From the NCBI RefSeq assembly GCF_020164745.1, contig NZ_JAIUGV010000011.1, positions 1-64,000 of the forward strand: DNA of 64,000 nucleotides, in the 5' to 3' direction. A program made the position numbers and the translations under genes. Shown piece by piece: positions 24,639 through 33,838 of the stretch. The notes below the pieces were generated by a model, which made no database searches, was not told the DNA's origin, and saw only the letters and a list, made by a program, of their open reading frames with translations. Every line of letters starts with the position of its first letter. Position 1 is the stretch's first letter. The DNA is from Mesorhizobium sp. ES1-4. GTDB lineage: Bacteria > Pseudomonadota > Alphaproteobacteria > Rhizobiales > Rhizobiaceae.

Positions 24639-26780
24639 ATGACCATAATTTCCGCCGTCATCGCCTGCGGCTTGCTTTCTGTCCTTTACGCCATATGGGC
24701 GACACGATCGGTCCTGGCGGCCGATCAGGGCAACGCACGCATGCAGGAAATCTCCGCCGCCATTCGCGAAGGCGCGCAGGCGTATCTGGCACGCCAATAC
24801 ACCACCATCGCCATCGTCGGCGTGGTCGTGCTCCTGCTCGCCTGGTGGCTGCTGTCGATAACCGCCGCCATTGGCTTCCTGATCGGTGCCGTTCTGTCGG
24901 GCGCCGCCGGTTTCATCGGCATGCATGTTTCGGTGCGGGCAAATGTACGCACCGCGCAAGCGGCTTCCAACAGCCTTGCCGCCGGCCTCGATATCGCCTT
25001 CAAGTCGGGCGCGATCACCGGCATGCTGGTTGCTGGCCTGGCCCTGCTTGGCGTGTCGATCTATTACCTCATCCTCACTCATTTCCTCGGCCTTCAGCCC
25101 AACGACCGGATCGTCATCGACTCGCTGGTCTCGCTCGGCTTCGGCGCCTCGCTGATCTCGATCTTCGCCCGCCTCGGCGGCGGCATTTTCACCAAGGGCG
25201 CCGATGTCGGCGGTGATCTGGTCGGCAAGGTCGAAGCCGGAATTCCGGAGGATGATCCGCGCAACCCGGCCACCATCGCCGACAATGTCGGCGACAATGT
25301 CGGCGACTGCGCCGGCATGGCCGCCGACCTGTTCGAGACCTATGCGGTGACGGTTGTCGCCACCATGGTGCTTGGCGCCATCTTCTTTGGCGGCACCGCC
25401 ATCCTTGGTGCCGCGATGCTCTACCCGCTCGCCATCTGCGGCGCCTGCATCCTGACCTCGATCGTCGGCACTTTCTTCGTCAAGCTCGGCGCCAACGGCT
25501 CGATCATGGGCGCGCTCTACAAGGGCCTGATCGTTACCGGCCTGCTGTCGGTCGTTGGCCTCGGCGTCGCCACCTCGGCCACGCTCGGCTGGGGCGAGGT
25601 CGGCACGGTCGCCGGCATCGCCATCACCGGCAAGAACCTGTTCATCTGCGGCCTCATCGGCCTGCTGGTGACCGGTTTGATCGTGGTGATCACCGAGTAC
25701 TACACCGGCACCAACAAGCGTCCGGTCAACTCGATCGCCCAGGCGTCGGTTACCGGCCACGGCACCAACGTCATCCAGGGCCTCGCGGTCTCGCTGGAAT
25801 CGACGGCGCTGCCGGCGATCGTCATCGTCGGCGGCATCATCGCCACCTACCAGCTCGGCGGCCTCTACGGCACGGCGATCGCCGTCACCACCATGCTCGG
25901 CCTCGCCGGCATGATCGTGGCGCTCGACGCTTTCGGCCCGGTCACCGACAATGCCGGCGGCATCGCCGAAATGGCGGGCCTGCCCAAGGAAGTGCGTCAC
26001 TCCACCGACGCGCTCGACGCGGTCGGCAACACCACCAAGGCGGTGACGAAGGGCTATGCTATCGGTTCGGCCGGCCTCGGCGCGCTGGTGCTGTTCGCGG
26101 CCTATTCGAACGATCTGAAGTTCTTTGCCGCCAATGGCGACAAGTATCCCTACTTCCAGGGCATGGGCGAGATCTCCTTCGATCTGTCCAATCCCTACGT
26201 CGTTGCGGGCCTGATTTTCGGCGGCCTCATTCCGTACCTGTTCGGCGGCATTGCCATGACGGCGGTCGGCCGCGCGGCAGGCGCCATCGTCGAGGAAGTG
26301 CGCAAGCAGTTCCGCGAGGATCCGGGCATCATGGCCGGCACCTCGAAGCCGAACTATGCGCGTGCGGTCGATCTCCTGACCAAGGCGGCAATCCGGGAAA
26401 TGATCATCCCCTCGCTGCTGCCGGTGCTGGCGCCGCTCGTGGTCTATTTCGGCGTGCTGCTGATCTCGGGCTCGAAGGCGTCCGCCTTCGCCGCGCTTGG
26501 CGCCTCATTGCTCGGCGTCATCGTTAACGGCCTGTTCGTCGCCATCTCGATGACTTCGGGCGGTGGCGCCTGGGACAACGCCAAGAAGTCGTTCGAGGAC
26601 GGTTTCACCGACAAGGACGGCGTCAAGCACCTCAAGGGCTCCGAGGCACACAAGGCTTCGGTGACCGGCGATACGGTAGGCGATCCCTACAAGGACACCG
26701 CCGGTCCGGCGGTCAACCCGGCGATCAAGATTACCAACATCGTGGCGCTCCTGTTGCTGGCCGTGCTCGCACACGGCTGA
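24639..26780 (+). CDS. hppA: Membrane-bound proton-pumping pyrophosphatase, K+-independent type
   Basis: This integral membrane enzyme couples PPi hydrolysis to H+ transport. The 713-residue protein has about 16 hydrophobic segments and the catalytic DVGGDLVGKVEAGIPEDDPRNPA loop (about residues 187-210), plus DNAGGIAEM (about 435) and a late DTVGDPYKDTAGPA motif. The K/A determinant reads GNTTKAVTKG, with Lys in the first position; the K+-dependent class has Ala there. So this should be the K+-independent H+-pump. Length and motifs are normal. Two strong terminators follow. Confidence 0.96.
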   Translation: MTIISAVIACGLLSVLYAIWATRSVLAADQGNARMQEISAAIREGAQAYLARQYTTIAIVGVVVLLLAWWLLSITAAIGFLIGAVLSGAAGFIGMHVSVRANVRTAQAASNSLAAGLDIAFKSGAITGMLVAGLALLGVSIYYLILTHFLGLQPNDRIVIDSLVSLGFGASLISIFARLGGGIFTKGADVGGDLVGKVEAGIPEDDPRNPATIADNVGDNVGDCAGMAADLFETYAVTVVATMVLGAIFFGGTAILGAAMLYPLAICGACILTSIVGTFFVKLGANGSIMGALYKGLIVTGLLSVVGLGVATSATLGWGEVGTVAGIAITGKNLFICGLIGLLVTGLIVVITEYYTGTNKRPVNSIAQASVTGHGTNVIQGLAVSLESTALPAIVIVGGIIATYQLGGLYGTAIAVTTMLGLAGMIVALDAFGPVTDNAGGIAEMAGLPKEVRHSTDALDAVGNTTKAVTKGYAIGSAGLGALVLFAAYSNDLKFFAANGDKYPYFQGMGEISFDLSNPYVVAGLIFGGLIPYLFGGIAMTAVGRAAGAIVEEVRKQFREDPGIMAGTSKPNYARAVDLLTKAAIREMIIPSLLPVLAPLVVYFGVLLISGSKASAFAALGASLLGVIVNGLFVAISMTSGGGAWDNAKKSFEDGFTDKDGVKHLKGSEAHKASVTGDTVGDPYKDTAGPAVNPAIKITNIVALLLLAVLAHG

Positions 26781-26799
26781 CCGAGAGCGGTTGAAAAAC

Positions 26800-26830
26800 A
26801 AACCCGCGGGGAGCGATTTCCGCGGGTTTT
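26800..26830 (+). terminator. Terminator 1 after hppA
   Basis: AAACCCGCGG (26800-26809) pairs with CCGCGGGTTT (26820-26829), then T and C, right after the hppA stop at 26780. A- and T-tracts flank it, so it may work on both strands. Confidence 0.9.
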
Positions 26831-26901
26831 CATTTCAGGTGACTGGCCGCTTGGTCCCGGCGATCCATCCCATGGCAAGCCGGCTTGGGCTTGATCAAAC
26901 A

Positions 26902-26931
26902 AAAACCCGTGGGATCGCTCCCACGGGTTTT
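26902..26931 (+). terminator. Terminator 2 after hppA
   Basis: AAAACCCGTGGGA (26902-26914), loop TCGC, TCCCACGGGTTTT (26919-26931): 13 perfect pairs with flanking A and T tracts. It probably serves the convergent bamE gene from the other side as well. Its arms resemble terminator 1, about 100 bases away. I see no gene between 26781 and 27083. Confidence 0.9.
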
Positions 26932-27083
26932 CGGTCGCCTGAGACATTTGTTCCCCAGGTCGGGGAAGCAGGATTCCTAGCAATTCCAGGAAGAGTGCGT
27001 AGCAGTTTTCCGTCCGGAGTTGCGTGAAAACAAAGAGTTGGAGCGGTTCAGCGATTCCACCAAGCACTGAACCGCACTACGGA

Positions 27084-27599
27084 TCAGGGAGTGCCGCCAC
27101 CGGGAATGCCGGGCGCCAGCTTGCTCGCGCCGTTGATGATCTGGCTGAGGAAGTTCTGGTCCTTGCCGCCGGTCGGCGTGGTGCGCGAAATGAAGTCGAA
27201 GATCTTGCCATCCTTCAAGCCGTATTTGGCAATCTGGGTGACGCGGCTGTCAGGGCCGAAATAAACCGCCAGCACCTTCTGGTCGACCAGCCTCGGCTTG
27301 TCGAAGGCGACGTAGCGCTTGCGCGTCTGCGAGATGTAGTAAAACGCCTCGTTATCGAAAGTCGCCGTGGTTGACGGCGTGCCGAGCGCCAGAAGCACCT
27401 GCTCGCGGCTGGACCCGACCGGCACCGAATCGATCGCCTGCTGATCGAGGACATAACCCTGGGTGAACGTCTCGCTCGGACTGAGGTCGCCGACCATCTT
27501 ATTGGTGTGGCATGCGGACAGCGCCGCTACGACAGCCAGCAAAGAGATCGCACCGGCAGCACTCGAAGTGAAAGTCGACTTGAAATTCAGCGCGCGCAA
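27084..27599 (-). CDS. bamE: Outer membrane assembly lipoprotein BamE (SmpA/OmlA)
   Basis: BamE helps the BAM complex insert outer-membrane proteins. The mature protein follows a lipobox LSAC (lipid-anchored Cys near residue 30) and has the SmpA/OmlA core: LDQQAIDSVPVGSSREQVLLALGTPS (about 50-75), YYISQTRKRYVAF, and a C-terminal low-complexity tail. Start choice: three TTG codons (27605, 27602, 27599) follow a GGAG site on the minus strand; 27599 is eight bases from it. No ATG gives a sensible signal peptide, and an open frame to 27683 would add an odd N-terminus. The gene diverges from the CBP3-like gene. Confidence 0.8.
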   Translation of the reverse strand: MRALNFKSTFTSSAAGAISLLAVVAALSACHTNKMVGDLSPSETFTQGYVLDQQAIDSVPVGSSREQVLLALGTPSTTATFDNEAFYYISQTRKRYVAFDKPRLVDQKVLAVYFGPDSRVTQIAKYGLKDGKIFDFISRTTPTGGKDQNFLSQIINGASKLAPGIPGGGTP

Positions 27600-27712
27600 C
27601 AACAATTCTCCATTCCATCGCCGCAACTTGCGCTGGGCCGCAAAACCGGTAAACCAGCTTGCTTGCCGATGCAACAAGGCCATTCAACAAACGGTCCCCG
27701 GAGACCATCCCC

Positions 27713-28255
27713 ATGTTCCAGCGCCTTTTTGGCCGCGAACGCCATGCCAACCGCGCCATCACCGACGCGCTTTACGCACAAATCGTGGCGGCGGCGCGGC
27801 AGGCTGTTTTTTATTCCCATTGGAATGTGCCGGACACGCCGCTTGGCCGTTTCGAGATGCTTTCGCTGCACATGTTCCTGCTCCAGCACCGGCTGCGCGG
27901 CGAGGACGGCGTGGCGCAGGAGATCGCGCAGGTGCTGATCGACGAATTCTTCCTCGACGTCGATCATTCCCTGCGGGAACTGGGCATTGGCGATGTCGGT
28001 GTGCCAAAACGCATGAAGAAGCTGGCGAAGATGTTCTATGGCCGCACCGCCGCTTATGATGATGCGCTGGAACGAAACGATCATGAAGCGCTGGCTGCGG
28101 CCCTTGCCCGCAACGTCCGGCCCGATGCCGGCGCCTGGCCGGAAGCATCGCGTCTGGCCGGGTATGTCGCCGACGCCAGCCGGCAACTGAGCGCGCAGCC
28201 GGCCGAATCGATTGTTGCCGGCACTGTGGCATTTCCAGGAGCCAACGGAGGCTGA
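27713..28255 (+). CDS. Ubiquinol-cytochrome c chaperone (CBP3-like)
   Basis: The 180-residue protein matches the bacterial homologue of mitochondrial CBP3, which helps assemble cytochrome bc1. Visible family segments are YSHWNVPDTPLGRFEMLSLHMFLL (about 33-57), AQEIAQVLIDEFFLDVDHSLRELG and MKKLAKMFYGR (about 103-113). It has no signal or membrane segment, so it is cytoplasmic. The ATG at 27713 gives the usual MFQRLFGR start. It is followed after three bases by the DUF177 gene, a common pairing in this order of bacteria. Confidence 0.88.
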   Translation: MFQRLFGRERHANRAITDALYAQIVAAARQAVFYSHWNVPDTPLGRFEMLSLHMFLLQHRLRGEDGVAQEIAQVLIDEFFLDVDHSLRELGIGDVGVPKRMKKLAKMFYGRTAAYDDALERNDHEALAAALARNVRPDAGAWPEASRLAGYVADASRQLSAQPAESIVAGTVAFPGANGG

Positions 28256-28258
28256 TCG

Positions 28259-28807
28259 ATGAAACACGCGGATATGAAAAGCGCGGTATCCTTTTTCGCC
28301 AATGTCGCCCGGCTGCCGCAGAAGGGGCTGCCGGTTGTGATCGAGGCCGACGCCGAACAGCGCGCCGCACTCGCCGAGGCGCATGGGCTGCTGTCGGTCG
28401 AAGCCTATCGCGCCGAACTGCTGGTCGCGTCGTGGAAGCGCAATGGCGTCAAGGTCAGCGGCCGTGTCGAAGCCGACATCACCCAGGCCTGCATCGTCAC
28501 GCTCGACCCCGTCCCGGCGCATATCGATGAGCCGGTCGAGGCACTGCTCTTGCCGGAGGACTCCAAGCTCGGACGGCAGGGGTTCGAAGGCGGCGGCGAG
28601 ATCCTGCTCGACGCGGACGGGCCCGACAGTCCCGAGACATTTTCGGGCGACACCATCGATGTCGGGGCGCTTGCCGAACAGTTCTTCGGATTGGCGATCG
28701 ACCCCTATCCGCGCAAGCCCGGCGCCTCGCTTGGCGCCGGTGAAGATACCGGATCGGCCGAGAATGAATTTCAGCAAAAACTGCGATCCTTGCTGGGAAA
28801 ATCCTGA
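28259..28807 (+). CDS. DUF177 (YceD-like) protein
   Basis: The 182-residue protein belongs to DUF177, which in E. coli (YceD) and plants affects 23S rRNA accumulation. Visible features are the central GRVEADITQACIVTLDPVPAHI (about 62-83), where the Cys is typical, and acidic segments around 95-125. The end, AENEFQQKLRSLLGKS, is a family-like helix. In many bacteria this gene precedes rpmF-plsX; here plsX follows after 113 bases and no rpmF lies between, as is usual in Rhizobiales. Confidence 0.85.
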   Translation: MKHADMKSAVSFFANVARLPQKGLPVVIEADAEQRAALAEAHGLLSVEAYRAELLVASWKRNGVKVSGRVEADITQACIVTLDPVPAHIDEPVEALLLPEDSKLGRQGFEGGGEILLDADGPDSPETFSGDTIDVGALAEQFFGLAIDPYPRKPGASLGAGEDTGSAENEFQQKLRSLLGKS

Positions 28808-28920
28808 AAACCTCGCCCACGACGGAAAAGTCGGTTGTGCGACAGCCCAAAACCGCTATTTTCGCCGAACCTTTGCGATCACTAAAGCGACTTGCCGCCT
28901 AACCGTGAGATGAATACCGC

Positions 28921-29991
28921 GTGATCAGGATTTCCATCGATGCCATGGGCGGCGATCACGGACCAACCGTGGTCATTCCAGCGCTCATGACGGTCGCGAC
29001 CCGCCGTCCCGACATCCGCTTCGTCATCTACGGACGTGAGGAACTGGTTCGCCCCGAACTGGCCAGGTTCCCCAAATTGGCCGAGGTCTGCGAGTTCTTC
29101 CACTGCGAGATCGCGGTCGGTATGGATGACAAACCCAGCCAGGCGCTGCGCCATGGCCGCTGGAAATCGTCGATGTGGAAGGCAGTCGAGGCGGTCAAGT
29201 CGGGCGCCGCGGACGCATGCGTCTCCGCCGGCAACACCGGTGCGCTGATGGCGATGTCGAAATTCTGCCTGCGCACCATGGCCACCATCGATCGCCCGGC
29301 GATCGCGGCATTGTGGCCGACATTGCGTGGCGAAAGCGTGGTCCTGGACGTGGGCGCCACGATCGGCGCCGACGCGCACCAACTCATCGATTTTGCCATT
29401 CTCGGTACCGGCATGGCGCGTTCCGTATTCGGAATCGCCCGGCCCACGGTCGGTCTGCTCAATGTCGGCGTGGAAGAGATCAAGGGCCAGGAAGAGGTCA
29501 AGGAGGCGGGACGCATGTTGCGCGAAGCCAACATGGCCTCGATGAACTATCATGGCTTTGTCGAAGGCGACGACATCGGCAAGGGTACGGTCGACGTCGT
29601 GGTGACGGAAGGCTTCGCCGGCAACATCGCGCTGAAGACGGCGGAAGGCACCGCGCGTCAGATAGGTGGTTATCTCCGCGCCGCGATGAGCCGCACCCTG
29701 ATGGCAAGGATCGGCTATGTCTTCGCCAGGGGAGCATTCGACCGCCTGCGCGAAAAGATGGATGTCGGCCGCTCCAATGGCGGGGTGTTCCTGGGGCTGA
29801 ACGGCATCGTCGTCAAAAGCCATGGCGGCGCCGATTCAGACGGTTTCGCCGCGGCGATCGAACTCGGCTACGACATGGTGCGCAACAATCTGCTCGACCG
29901 CATCGAAGCCGACCTCGATCTGTTTCATGCGCGCAACCCGCATGCCCTGACATCTAGGAAATCCGACGTCGTTACCGACGCAAAGGAATAG
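28921..29991 (+). CDS. plsX: Phosphate acyltransferase PlsX
   Basis: PlsX converts acyl-ACP to acyl-phosphate for phospholipid synthesis. The 356-residue protein starts ISIDAMGGDHGP (residues 3-14), the standard PlsX N-terminus, and has SAGNTGALMAMSKF (about 101-114) and VVTEGFAGNIALKTAEG (about 223-239). The start is GTG at 28921. It precedes fabH by nine bases, the conserved plsX-fabH pair. Confidence 0.96.
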   Translation: MIRISIDAMGGDHGPTVVIPALMTVATRRPDIRFVIYGREELVRPELARFPKLAEVCEFFHCEIAVGMDDKPSQALRHGRWKSSMWKAVEAVKSGAADACVSAGNTGALMAMSKFCLRTMATIDRPAIAALWPTLRGESVVLDVGATIGADAHQLIDFAILGTGMARSVFGIARPTVGLLNVGVEEIKGQEEVKEAGRMLREANMASMNYHGFVEGDDIGKGTVDVVVTEGFAGNIALKTAEGTARQIGGYLRAAMSRTLMARIGYVFARGAFDRLREKMDVGRSNGGVFLGLNGIVVKSHGGADSDGFAAAIELGYDMVRNNLLDRIEADLDLFHARNPHALTSRKSDVVTDAKE

Positions 29992-30000
29992 GAAAGAATT

Positions 30001-30972
30001 TTGATCAGATCAGTTGTGCGCGGCACGGGCGCCGCGCTGCCCCGCCGCATCATGAAGAACGCCGATTTTGAAGGCATGGTCGAGACCTCCGACGAGTGGA
30101 TTGCCCAGCGCACCGGCATCCGCCAGCGTCATATCGCGGCTGATGACGAGACGACGGCGTCCCTGGGCGAAGCCGCGGCGCGCGCCGCCCTTGCCGATGC
30201 CGGATTGACCCCGGACGATATCGATCTGATCGTGCTGGCGACCTCGACGCCCAACAACACGTTCCCGGCCACCGCGGTCGAGATTCAGAACCGGCTCGGC
30301 ATGCATCATGGCTTTGCCTTCGATATGCAGGCGGTGTGCTCCGGCTTCGTCTATGCGGTGACGACAGCCGATCTCTATATCCGCGGCGGCCTGGCAAGGC
30401 GCGTGCTGGTGATCGGCTCGGAGACTTTCTCGCGCATCCTCGACTGGAACGACCGCTCGACCTGCGTGCTGTTTGGCGACGGCGCCGGTGCGCTCGTTGT
30501 GGAAGCGGGCGAGGGTGCCGGCACGATCGCCGACCGGGGTGTGCTGGCGGCCAGCCTGCGTTCCGACGGCGCCCACAAGGACAAGCTCTTCGTCGACGGC
30601 GGGCCGTCGACGACGGGAACGGTCGGTCATCTGCGCATGGAAGGCCGCGAGGTCTTCAAACACGCGGTCGGCATGATCACCGATGTCATCGAGGCGACCT
30701 TCTCGGCCGCAGGCATCGCAGCCGACGATCTTGACTGGTTCGTGCCCCACCAGGCCAATAAACGGATTATTGACGCTTCGGCGAAAAAGCTCGGGATAGC
30801 AGAGCAAAAGGTGGTGGTGACCGTCAATTTGCACGGTAACACCTCGGCTGCTTCCGTACCGCTGGCGTTGTCGGTGGCCGTCGCCGACGGTCGCATCAAG
30901 AAGGGGGACCTGGTGCTCCTGGAGGCGATGGGCGGTGGCTTCACCTGGGGCGCCGTCCTGGTTCGCTGGTAA
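30001..30972 (+). CDS. fabH: Beta-ketoacyl-ACP synthase III
   Basis: FabH starts fatty acid chains by condensing acetyl-CoA with malonyl-ACP. The 323-residue protein has the catalytic triad in order: Cys in MQAVCSGF (about 113), His in VPHQANKRI (about 250) and Asn in NLHGNTSAAS (about 280), plus SDEWIAQRTGIRQRHI near the N-terminus, which is characteristic of FabH. The start is TTG at 30001 with AGGAAAG upstream. Confidence 0.96.
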   Translation: MIRSVVRGTGAALPRRIMKNADFEGMVETSDEWIAQRTGIRQRHIAADDETTASLGEAAARAALADAGLTPDDIDLIVLATSTPNNTFPATAVEIQNRLGMHHGFAFDMQAVCSGFVYAVTTADLYIRGGLARRVLVIGSETFSRILDWNDRSTCVLFGDGAGALVVEAGEGAGTIADRGVLAASLRSDGAHKDKLFVDGGPSTTGTVGHLRMEGREVFKHAVGMITDVIEATFSAAGIAADDLDWFVPHQANKRIIDASAKKLGIAEQKVVVTVNLHGNTSAASVPLALSVAVADGRIKKGDLVLLEAMGGGFTWGAVLVRW

Positions 30973-31073
30973 GTGAATAACGGTCCGGTTTCGGTCCTTG
31001 ACCTTGCCGGATCAATTACTTAGGCTCTGCCTTTGTTGTGCCGATTTTATGTTTGAACTGATGGGACGGTCGC

Positions 31074-31397
31074 ATGGGGGGAAAAACACTTACGCGCGCC
31101 GACCTTGCCGAGGCCGTCTACCGAAAGGTCGGTCTGTCGCGTACTGAATCGGCCGAACTCGTCGAGGCGGTGCTGGACGAAATCTGTGAAGCGATCGTGC
31201 GCGGCGAGACGGTCAAGCTGTCGTCCTTCGCAACATTTCATGTCCGCTCCAAGAATGAGCGGATCGGGCGCAATCCCAAGACCGGGGAGGAAGTGCCGAT
31301 CCTGCCGCGCCGGGTGATGACCTTCAAATCGTCCAACGTGTTGAAGAACCGCATCTTGCGTTCCCACCAGAACAGCAAGGCCAAGGGCGGCAAATAG
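31074..31397 (+). CDS. ihfA: Integration host factor alpha subunit
   Basis: IHF-alpha bends DNA as a heterodimer with IHF-beta. The 107-residue HU/IHF protein has LTRADLAEAVYRKVGLSRTE (residues 5-24), the FATFHVRSKNERIGRNPKTGEEV arm region (about 53-75) and the ITPRR-like PILPRRVMTFKSS end. The RNPKTGEEV arm is of the IHF-alpha type. It stands in the plsX-fabH-ihfA-merR order common to alphaproteobacteria. Confidence 0.94.
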   Translation: MGGKTLTRADLAEAVYRKVGLSRTESAELVEAVLDEICEAIVRGETVKLSSFATFHVRSKNERIGRNPKTGEEVPILPRRVMTFKSSNVLKNRILRSHQNSKAKGGK

Positions 31398-31613
31398 CCT
31401 CCATTGCACGGTTGAAAAACCGGCCCCGCGATGATGGCGGGCTTGAATATTGCTTCACAAACCGCTGAAATAAGGTCCGATTCGGCAGCATGGCCGGATT
31501 GGTGTTCTGGCGTATGATCGATTCCGCGCTGGCGGAACAAGCTCTTATCCTCTTTGAGCGTGATCTCGTCTGAAGACCGTTCCGGGCCACGCTCCAGCGT
31601 GAGGATTTCGCCC

Positions 31614-32153
31614 ATGGACAAGAGCCCTGACGCCTTCCGCACCATCAGCGAGGTCGCCGAAGATCTCGACCTGCCACAGCATGTGCTGCGTTTCTGGGAG
31701 ACGCGCTTCAACCAGATCAAGCCGATGAAGCGCGGCGGCGGCCGTCGCTACTACCGGCCGCAGGATGTCGAACTGATCAAGGGCATCCGCCATATGCTCT
31801 ACGATCAGGGCTACACAATAAAGGGCGTGCAGAAGCTGCTGCGCGAAAACGGCAATCATTTCCTGGTCGCCATCGGCAATGGTGACATGGCCGCCGTCGA
31901 GGCGATCTCGCAGCGCAAACAGGCCGACCAGGTGCCGCTGACGCCGGCCGCGCAGCCGCGCAGCGGAGATGATGAACTGGTTGGCCAGCCAAGGGTGAAG
32001 CCCAGCCGGCGCTTTTTCGGCATGGGCAAGAGCGACGAGGAAGGTCCGGTTGCGCCGGACGCGTCGAAACTCTCGCGTGACAATCGCGCGCTGCTGCAGG
32101 AGGCGCTGTTCGACCTGCTGGAATGCAAGCGCCTGCTTGACCAGGTGCGCTGA
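31614..32153 (+). CDS. MerR-family transcriptional regulator
   Basis: The 179-residue protein has an N-terminal MerR-type winged helix (FRTISEVAEDLDLPQHVLRFWETRF, about 8-32; RRYYRPQDVELIKGIRHML, about 44-62) and a short coiled region, then a 100-residue tail without metal-binding cysteines. So it is not a metal sensor; the ligand and targets are unknown. The frame is open to 31554 upstream but the ATG at 31614 is preceded by GAGGA. It is the usual gene after ihfA. Its 216-base upstream gap has only a CCCGC/GCGGG hairpin near 31430. Confidence 0.85.
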   Translation: MDKSPDAFRTISEVAEDLDLPQHVLRFWETRFNQIKPMKRGGGRRYYRPQDVELIKGIRHMLYDQGYTIKGVQKLLRENGNHFLVAIGNGDMAAVEAISQRKQADQVPLTPAAQPRSGDDELVGQPRVKPSRRFFGMGKSDEEGPVAPDASKLSRDNRALLQEALFDLLECKRLLDQVR

Positions 32154-32243
32154 CCGCGCCCGAGTGCCTTCGACGCCTCGAAAACCGGAACCGCCGGTCG
32201 GGTGAGGCGTTACGTTTCCTTCTGCAAGGCAAGGAAACGCGTG

Positions 32244-32546
32244 ATGGCATCATATTCGACCCTTTCGGACATCGACCTCGAAAAGCAGGTTGCGGCTCTC
32301 TCGAGGGAACTCGCGGCGTTGCGCAAGGCAGTGTCAAAGCGGGGTGGCGCTTACTATGAAGGCGGCCGCGTTGCTGCGCTCGATACATATTCGGATCTTG
32401 CGGAGCGTCTGCGCGATGCCATGCCGGCGATCCGCAAGCAGGGCAGGGTCATCGAAAGATCGGCCCGCGACCATCCCGCGGCAGCCGCCGCGGTTGGGCT
32501 TGTGGTGCTGGGCCTTGCAGCCAGCCTGCTGTTCAGCCGGCGCTGA
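32244..32546 (+). CDS. Small membrane-anchored protein, ElaB/YqjD (DUF883)-like
   Basis: The 100-residue protein has an N-terminal amphipathic coiled region (residues 5-60, with SDIDLEKQVAALSRELAALRKAV) and a single C-terminal membrane helix (AAAAAVGLVVLGLAASLLF) ending in RR. This layout recalls ElaB/YqjD proteins that tether ribosomes to the membrane, but the call is based on architecture only. The ATG at 32244 follows an AAGGAAA site. Confidence 0.6.
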   Translation: MASYSTLSDIDLEKQVAALSRELAALRKAVSKRGGAYYEGGRVAALDTYSDLAERLRDAMPAIRKQGRVIERSARDHPAAAAAVGLVVLGLAASLLFSRR

Positions 32547-32608
32547 CTGCCACCCCGGGACAGGATGGCGGTTCGCCTTAACAGGCCTGGCCGCCATTTC
32601 CATTCATA

Positions 32609-33586
32609 TCAGCGGCTTGTGATGCCGCTCTGGCAGCTGGCACGAAGCGCGTCGGCATAAAAGCCCATCGCGCCCTTATGCCGCCCGCGCAGGAAAGCGG
32701 ATTGATCGAGGCGCCACAGCCGTTCGATTTCCGCGGCGATCGCCGGATTCGTCCATGTGCCGTATCCGGCCGCCGAATAGACGGTCGCCTCGCCGCTGTA
32801 GAGACGATCGTCGGTAACCAGGAAGTCGATCCTGATATAGTCGAGGTCGCCGGCTATCCGGGGTGCGATCAAGATCGCGTGGCGAACATAGTCGATGAGC
32901 CGCGCGTTGACGGGCAAGGCCTGATCCTCGGCGGGATAGTCCGGATCACGGCCGGGCAACGGATTTGCTTCCCGGTCGAACAGCAGCGAACGCCTGGCGT
33001 GCTTATCCTCCGCCCAGACATGGCATATCGCGCCGCTGCAGACATGGACCTTGATGTCGGTGGCTATCGTGCCACCGGAAAGCGCCAGCCGCTCCTCCAA
33101 GAAAACAGTCGGTACGACAGGCCAATAGGCCCATTCGCCATTGCGCCGGCCGTAGCGTTTCTTGAGCCAGCGGCTCGCCTTGCGCACGATGGCAGTGCGA
33201 TCCGGCTCGCCATCGGAGACGAATATGTTCATTGCGCTGCCATGGTTTGCCTTGACCACGATGTCTCCGGCCAGCAGGCCCGCCGGGATGTCTGCGGCGT
33301 CGCGCCCGGACCAACGTGTTTCTGGCGTGGCGATCCCGGGACAAATGTTCCGGATATGGGCCTTGGCCGAGAGCTTGTCGGTCAGCGTCACGAACAGCGG
33401 GTTGCGATCGAGGATTTTTCGCCACAGCAACAGCTCATGGTAACGCACGGGTGCGGCCGGATTGGGCAGATAGCCCAGCTTCACGACAAATCGCACGACA
33501 AGGACCGGATGTCGCAGCGTTAGCCACAATCGCGCGATTGACAGGACAATGCGATCTGTCCGGGAAAGATCGGCCTTGGCCGTCAT
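32609..33586 (-). CDS. TupA-like ATP-grasp protein
   Basis: The 325-residue protein matches the TupA-type ATP-grasp family (teichuronopeptide synthesis in Bacillus), seen in many polysaccharide loci. Segments include RYHELLLWRKILDRNPLFVTLTDKL (about 48-72), the ATP-binding DIVVKANHGS (about 107-116), and a C-terminal DYIRIDFLVTDDRLYSGEATVYSAAGYG (about 245-272) with the metal-binding acidic residues. Such enzymes ligate amino acids or similar groups to glycan acceptors. It is 2.5 kb from the polysaccharide region but alone in its strand context. The substrate is unknown. Confidence 0.8.
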   Translation of the reverse strand: MTAKADLSRTDRIVLSIARLWLTLRHPVLVVRFVVKLGYLPNPAAPVRYHELLLWRKILDRNPLFVTLTDKLSAKAHIRNICPGIATPETRWSGRDAADIPAGLLAGDIVVKANHGSAMNIFVSDGEPDRTAIVRKASRWLKKRYGRRNGEWAYWPVVPTVFLEERLALSGGTIATDIKVHVCSGAICHVWAEDKHARRSLLFDREANPLPGRDPDYPAEDQALPVNARLIDYVRHAILIAPRIAGDLDYIRIDFLVTDDRLYSGEATVYSAAGYGTWTNPAIAAEIERLWRLDQSAFLRGRHKGAMGFYADALRASCQSGITSR

Positions 33587-33777
33587 CGGGATACCTGGCT
33601 TTGTTGGCGAAGCCTGACCCGGTGTTGCATCCAGGTCAGAAAGATCCCCTGCCGTATCGCGATTTGGCGTCGTGCGAAAGATTTCGATTATCGTCGCGGG
33701 CTTGGCGTCGAAAGTCCTGGCCCGGCGGTGTCATTCGACAGGCCCGATTTATGTCGTGCATGTCGTCGCGCAACCCA

Positions 33778-33819
33778 GAGAAGACCAGCCTTGAACAAGA
33801 AGGCAAGGCCGGTCTTCTC
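33778..33819 (-). terminator. Long hairpin after the His-rich gene
   Basis: The arms at 33778-33793 and 33804-33819 match in 15 of 16 positions. It lies 19 bases beyond the end of the minus-strand histidine-rich gene, where a terminator is expected. There is no long T-run. Confidence 0.6.
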
Positions 33820-33838
33820 GTTGGCAGTCCGGTATGGC

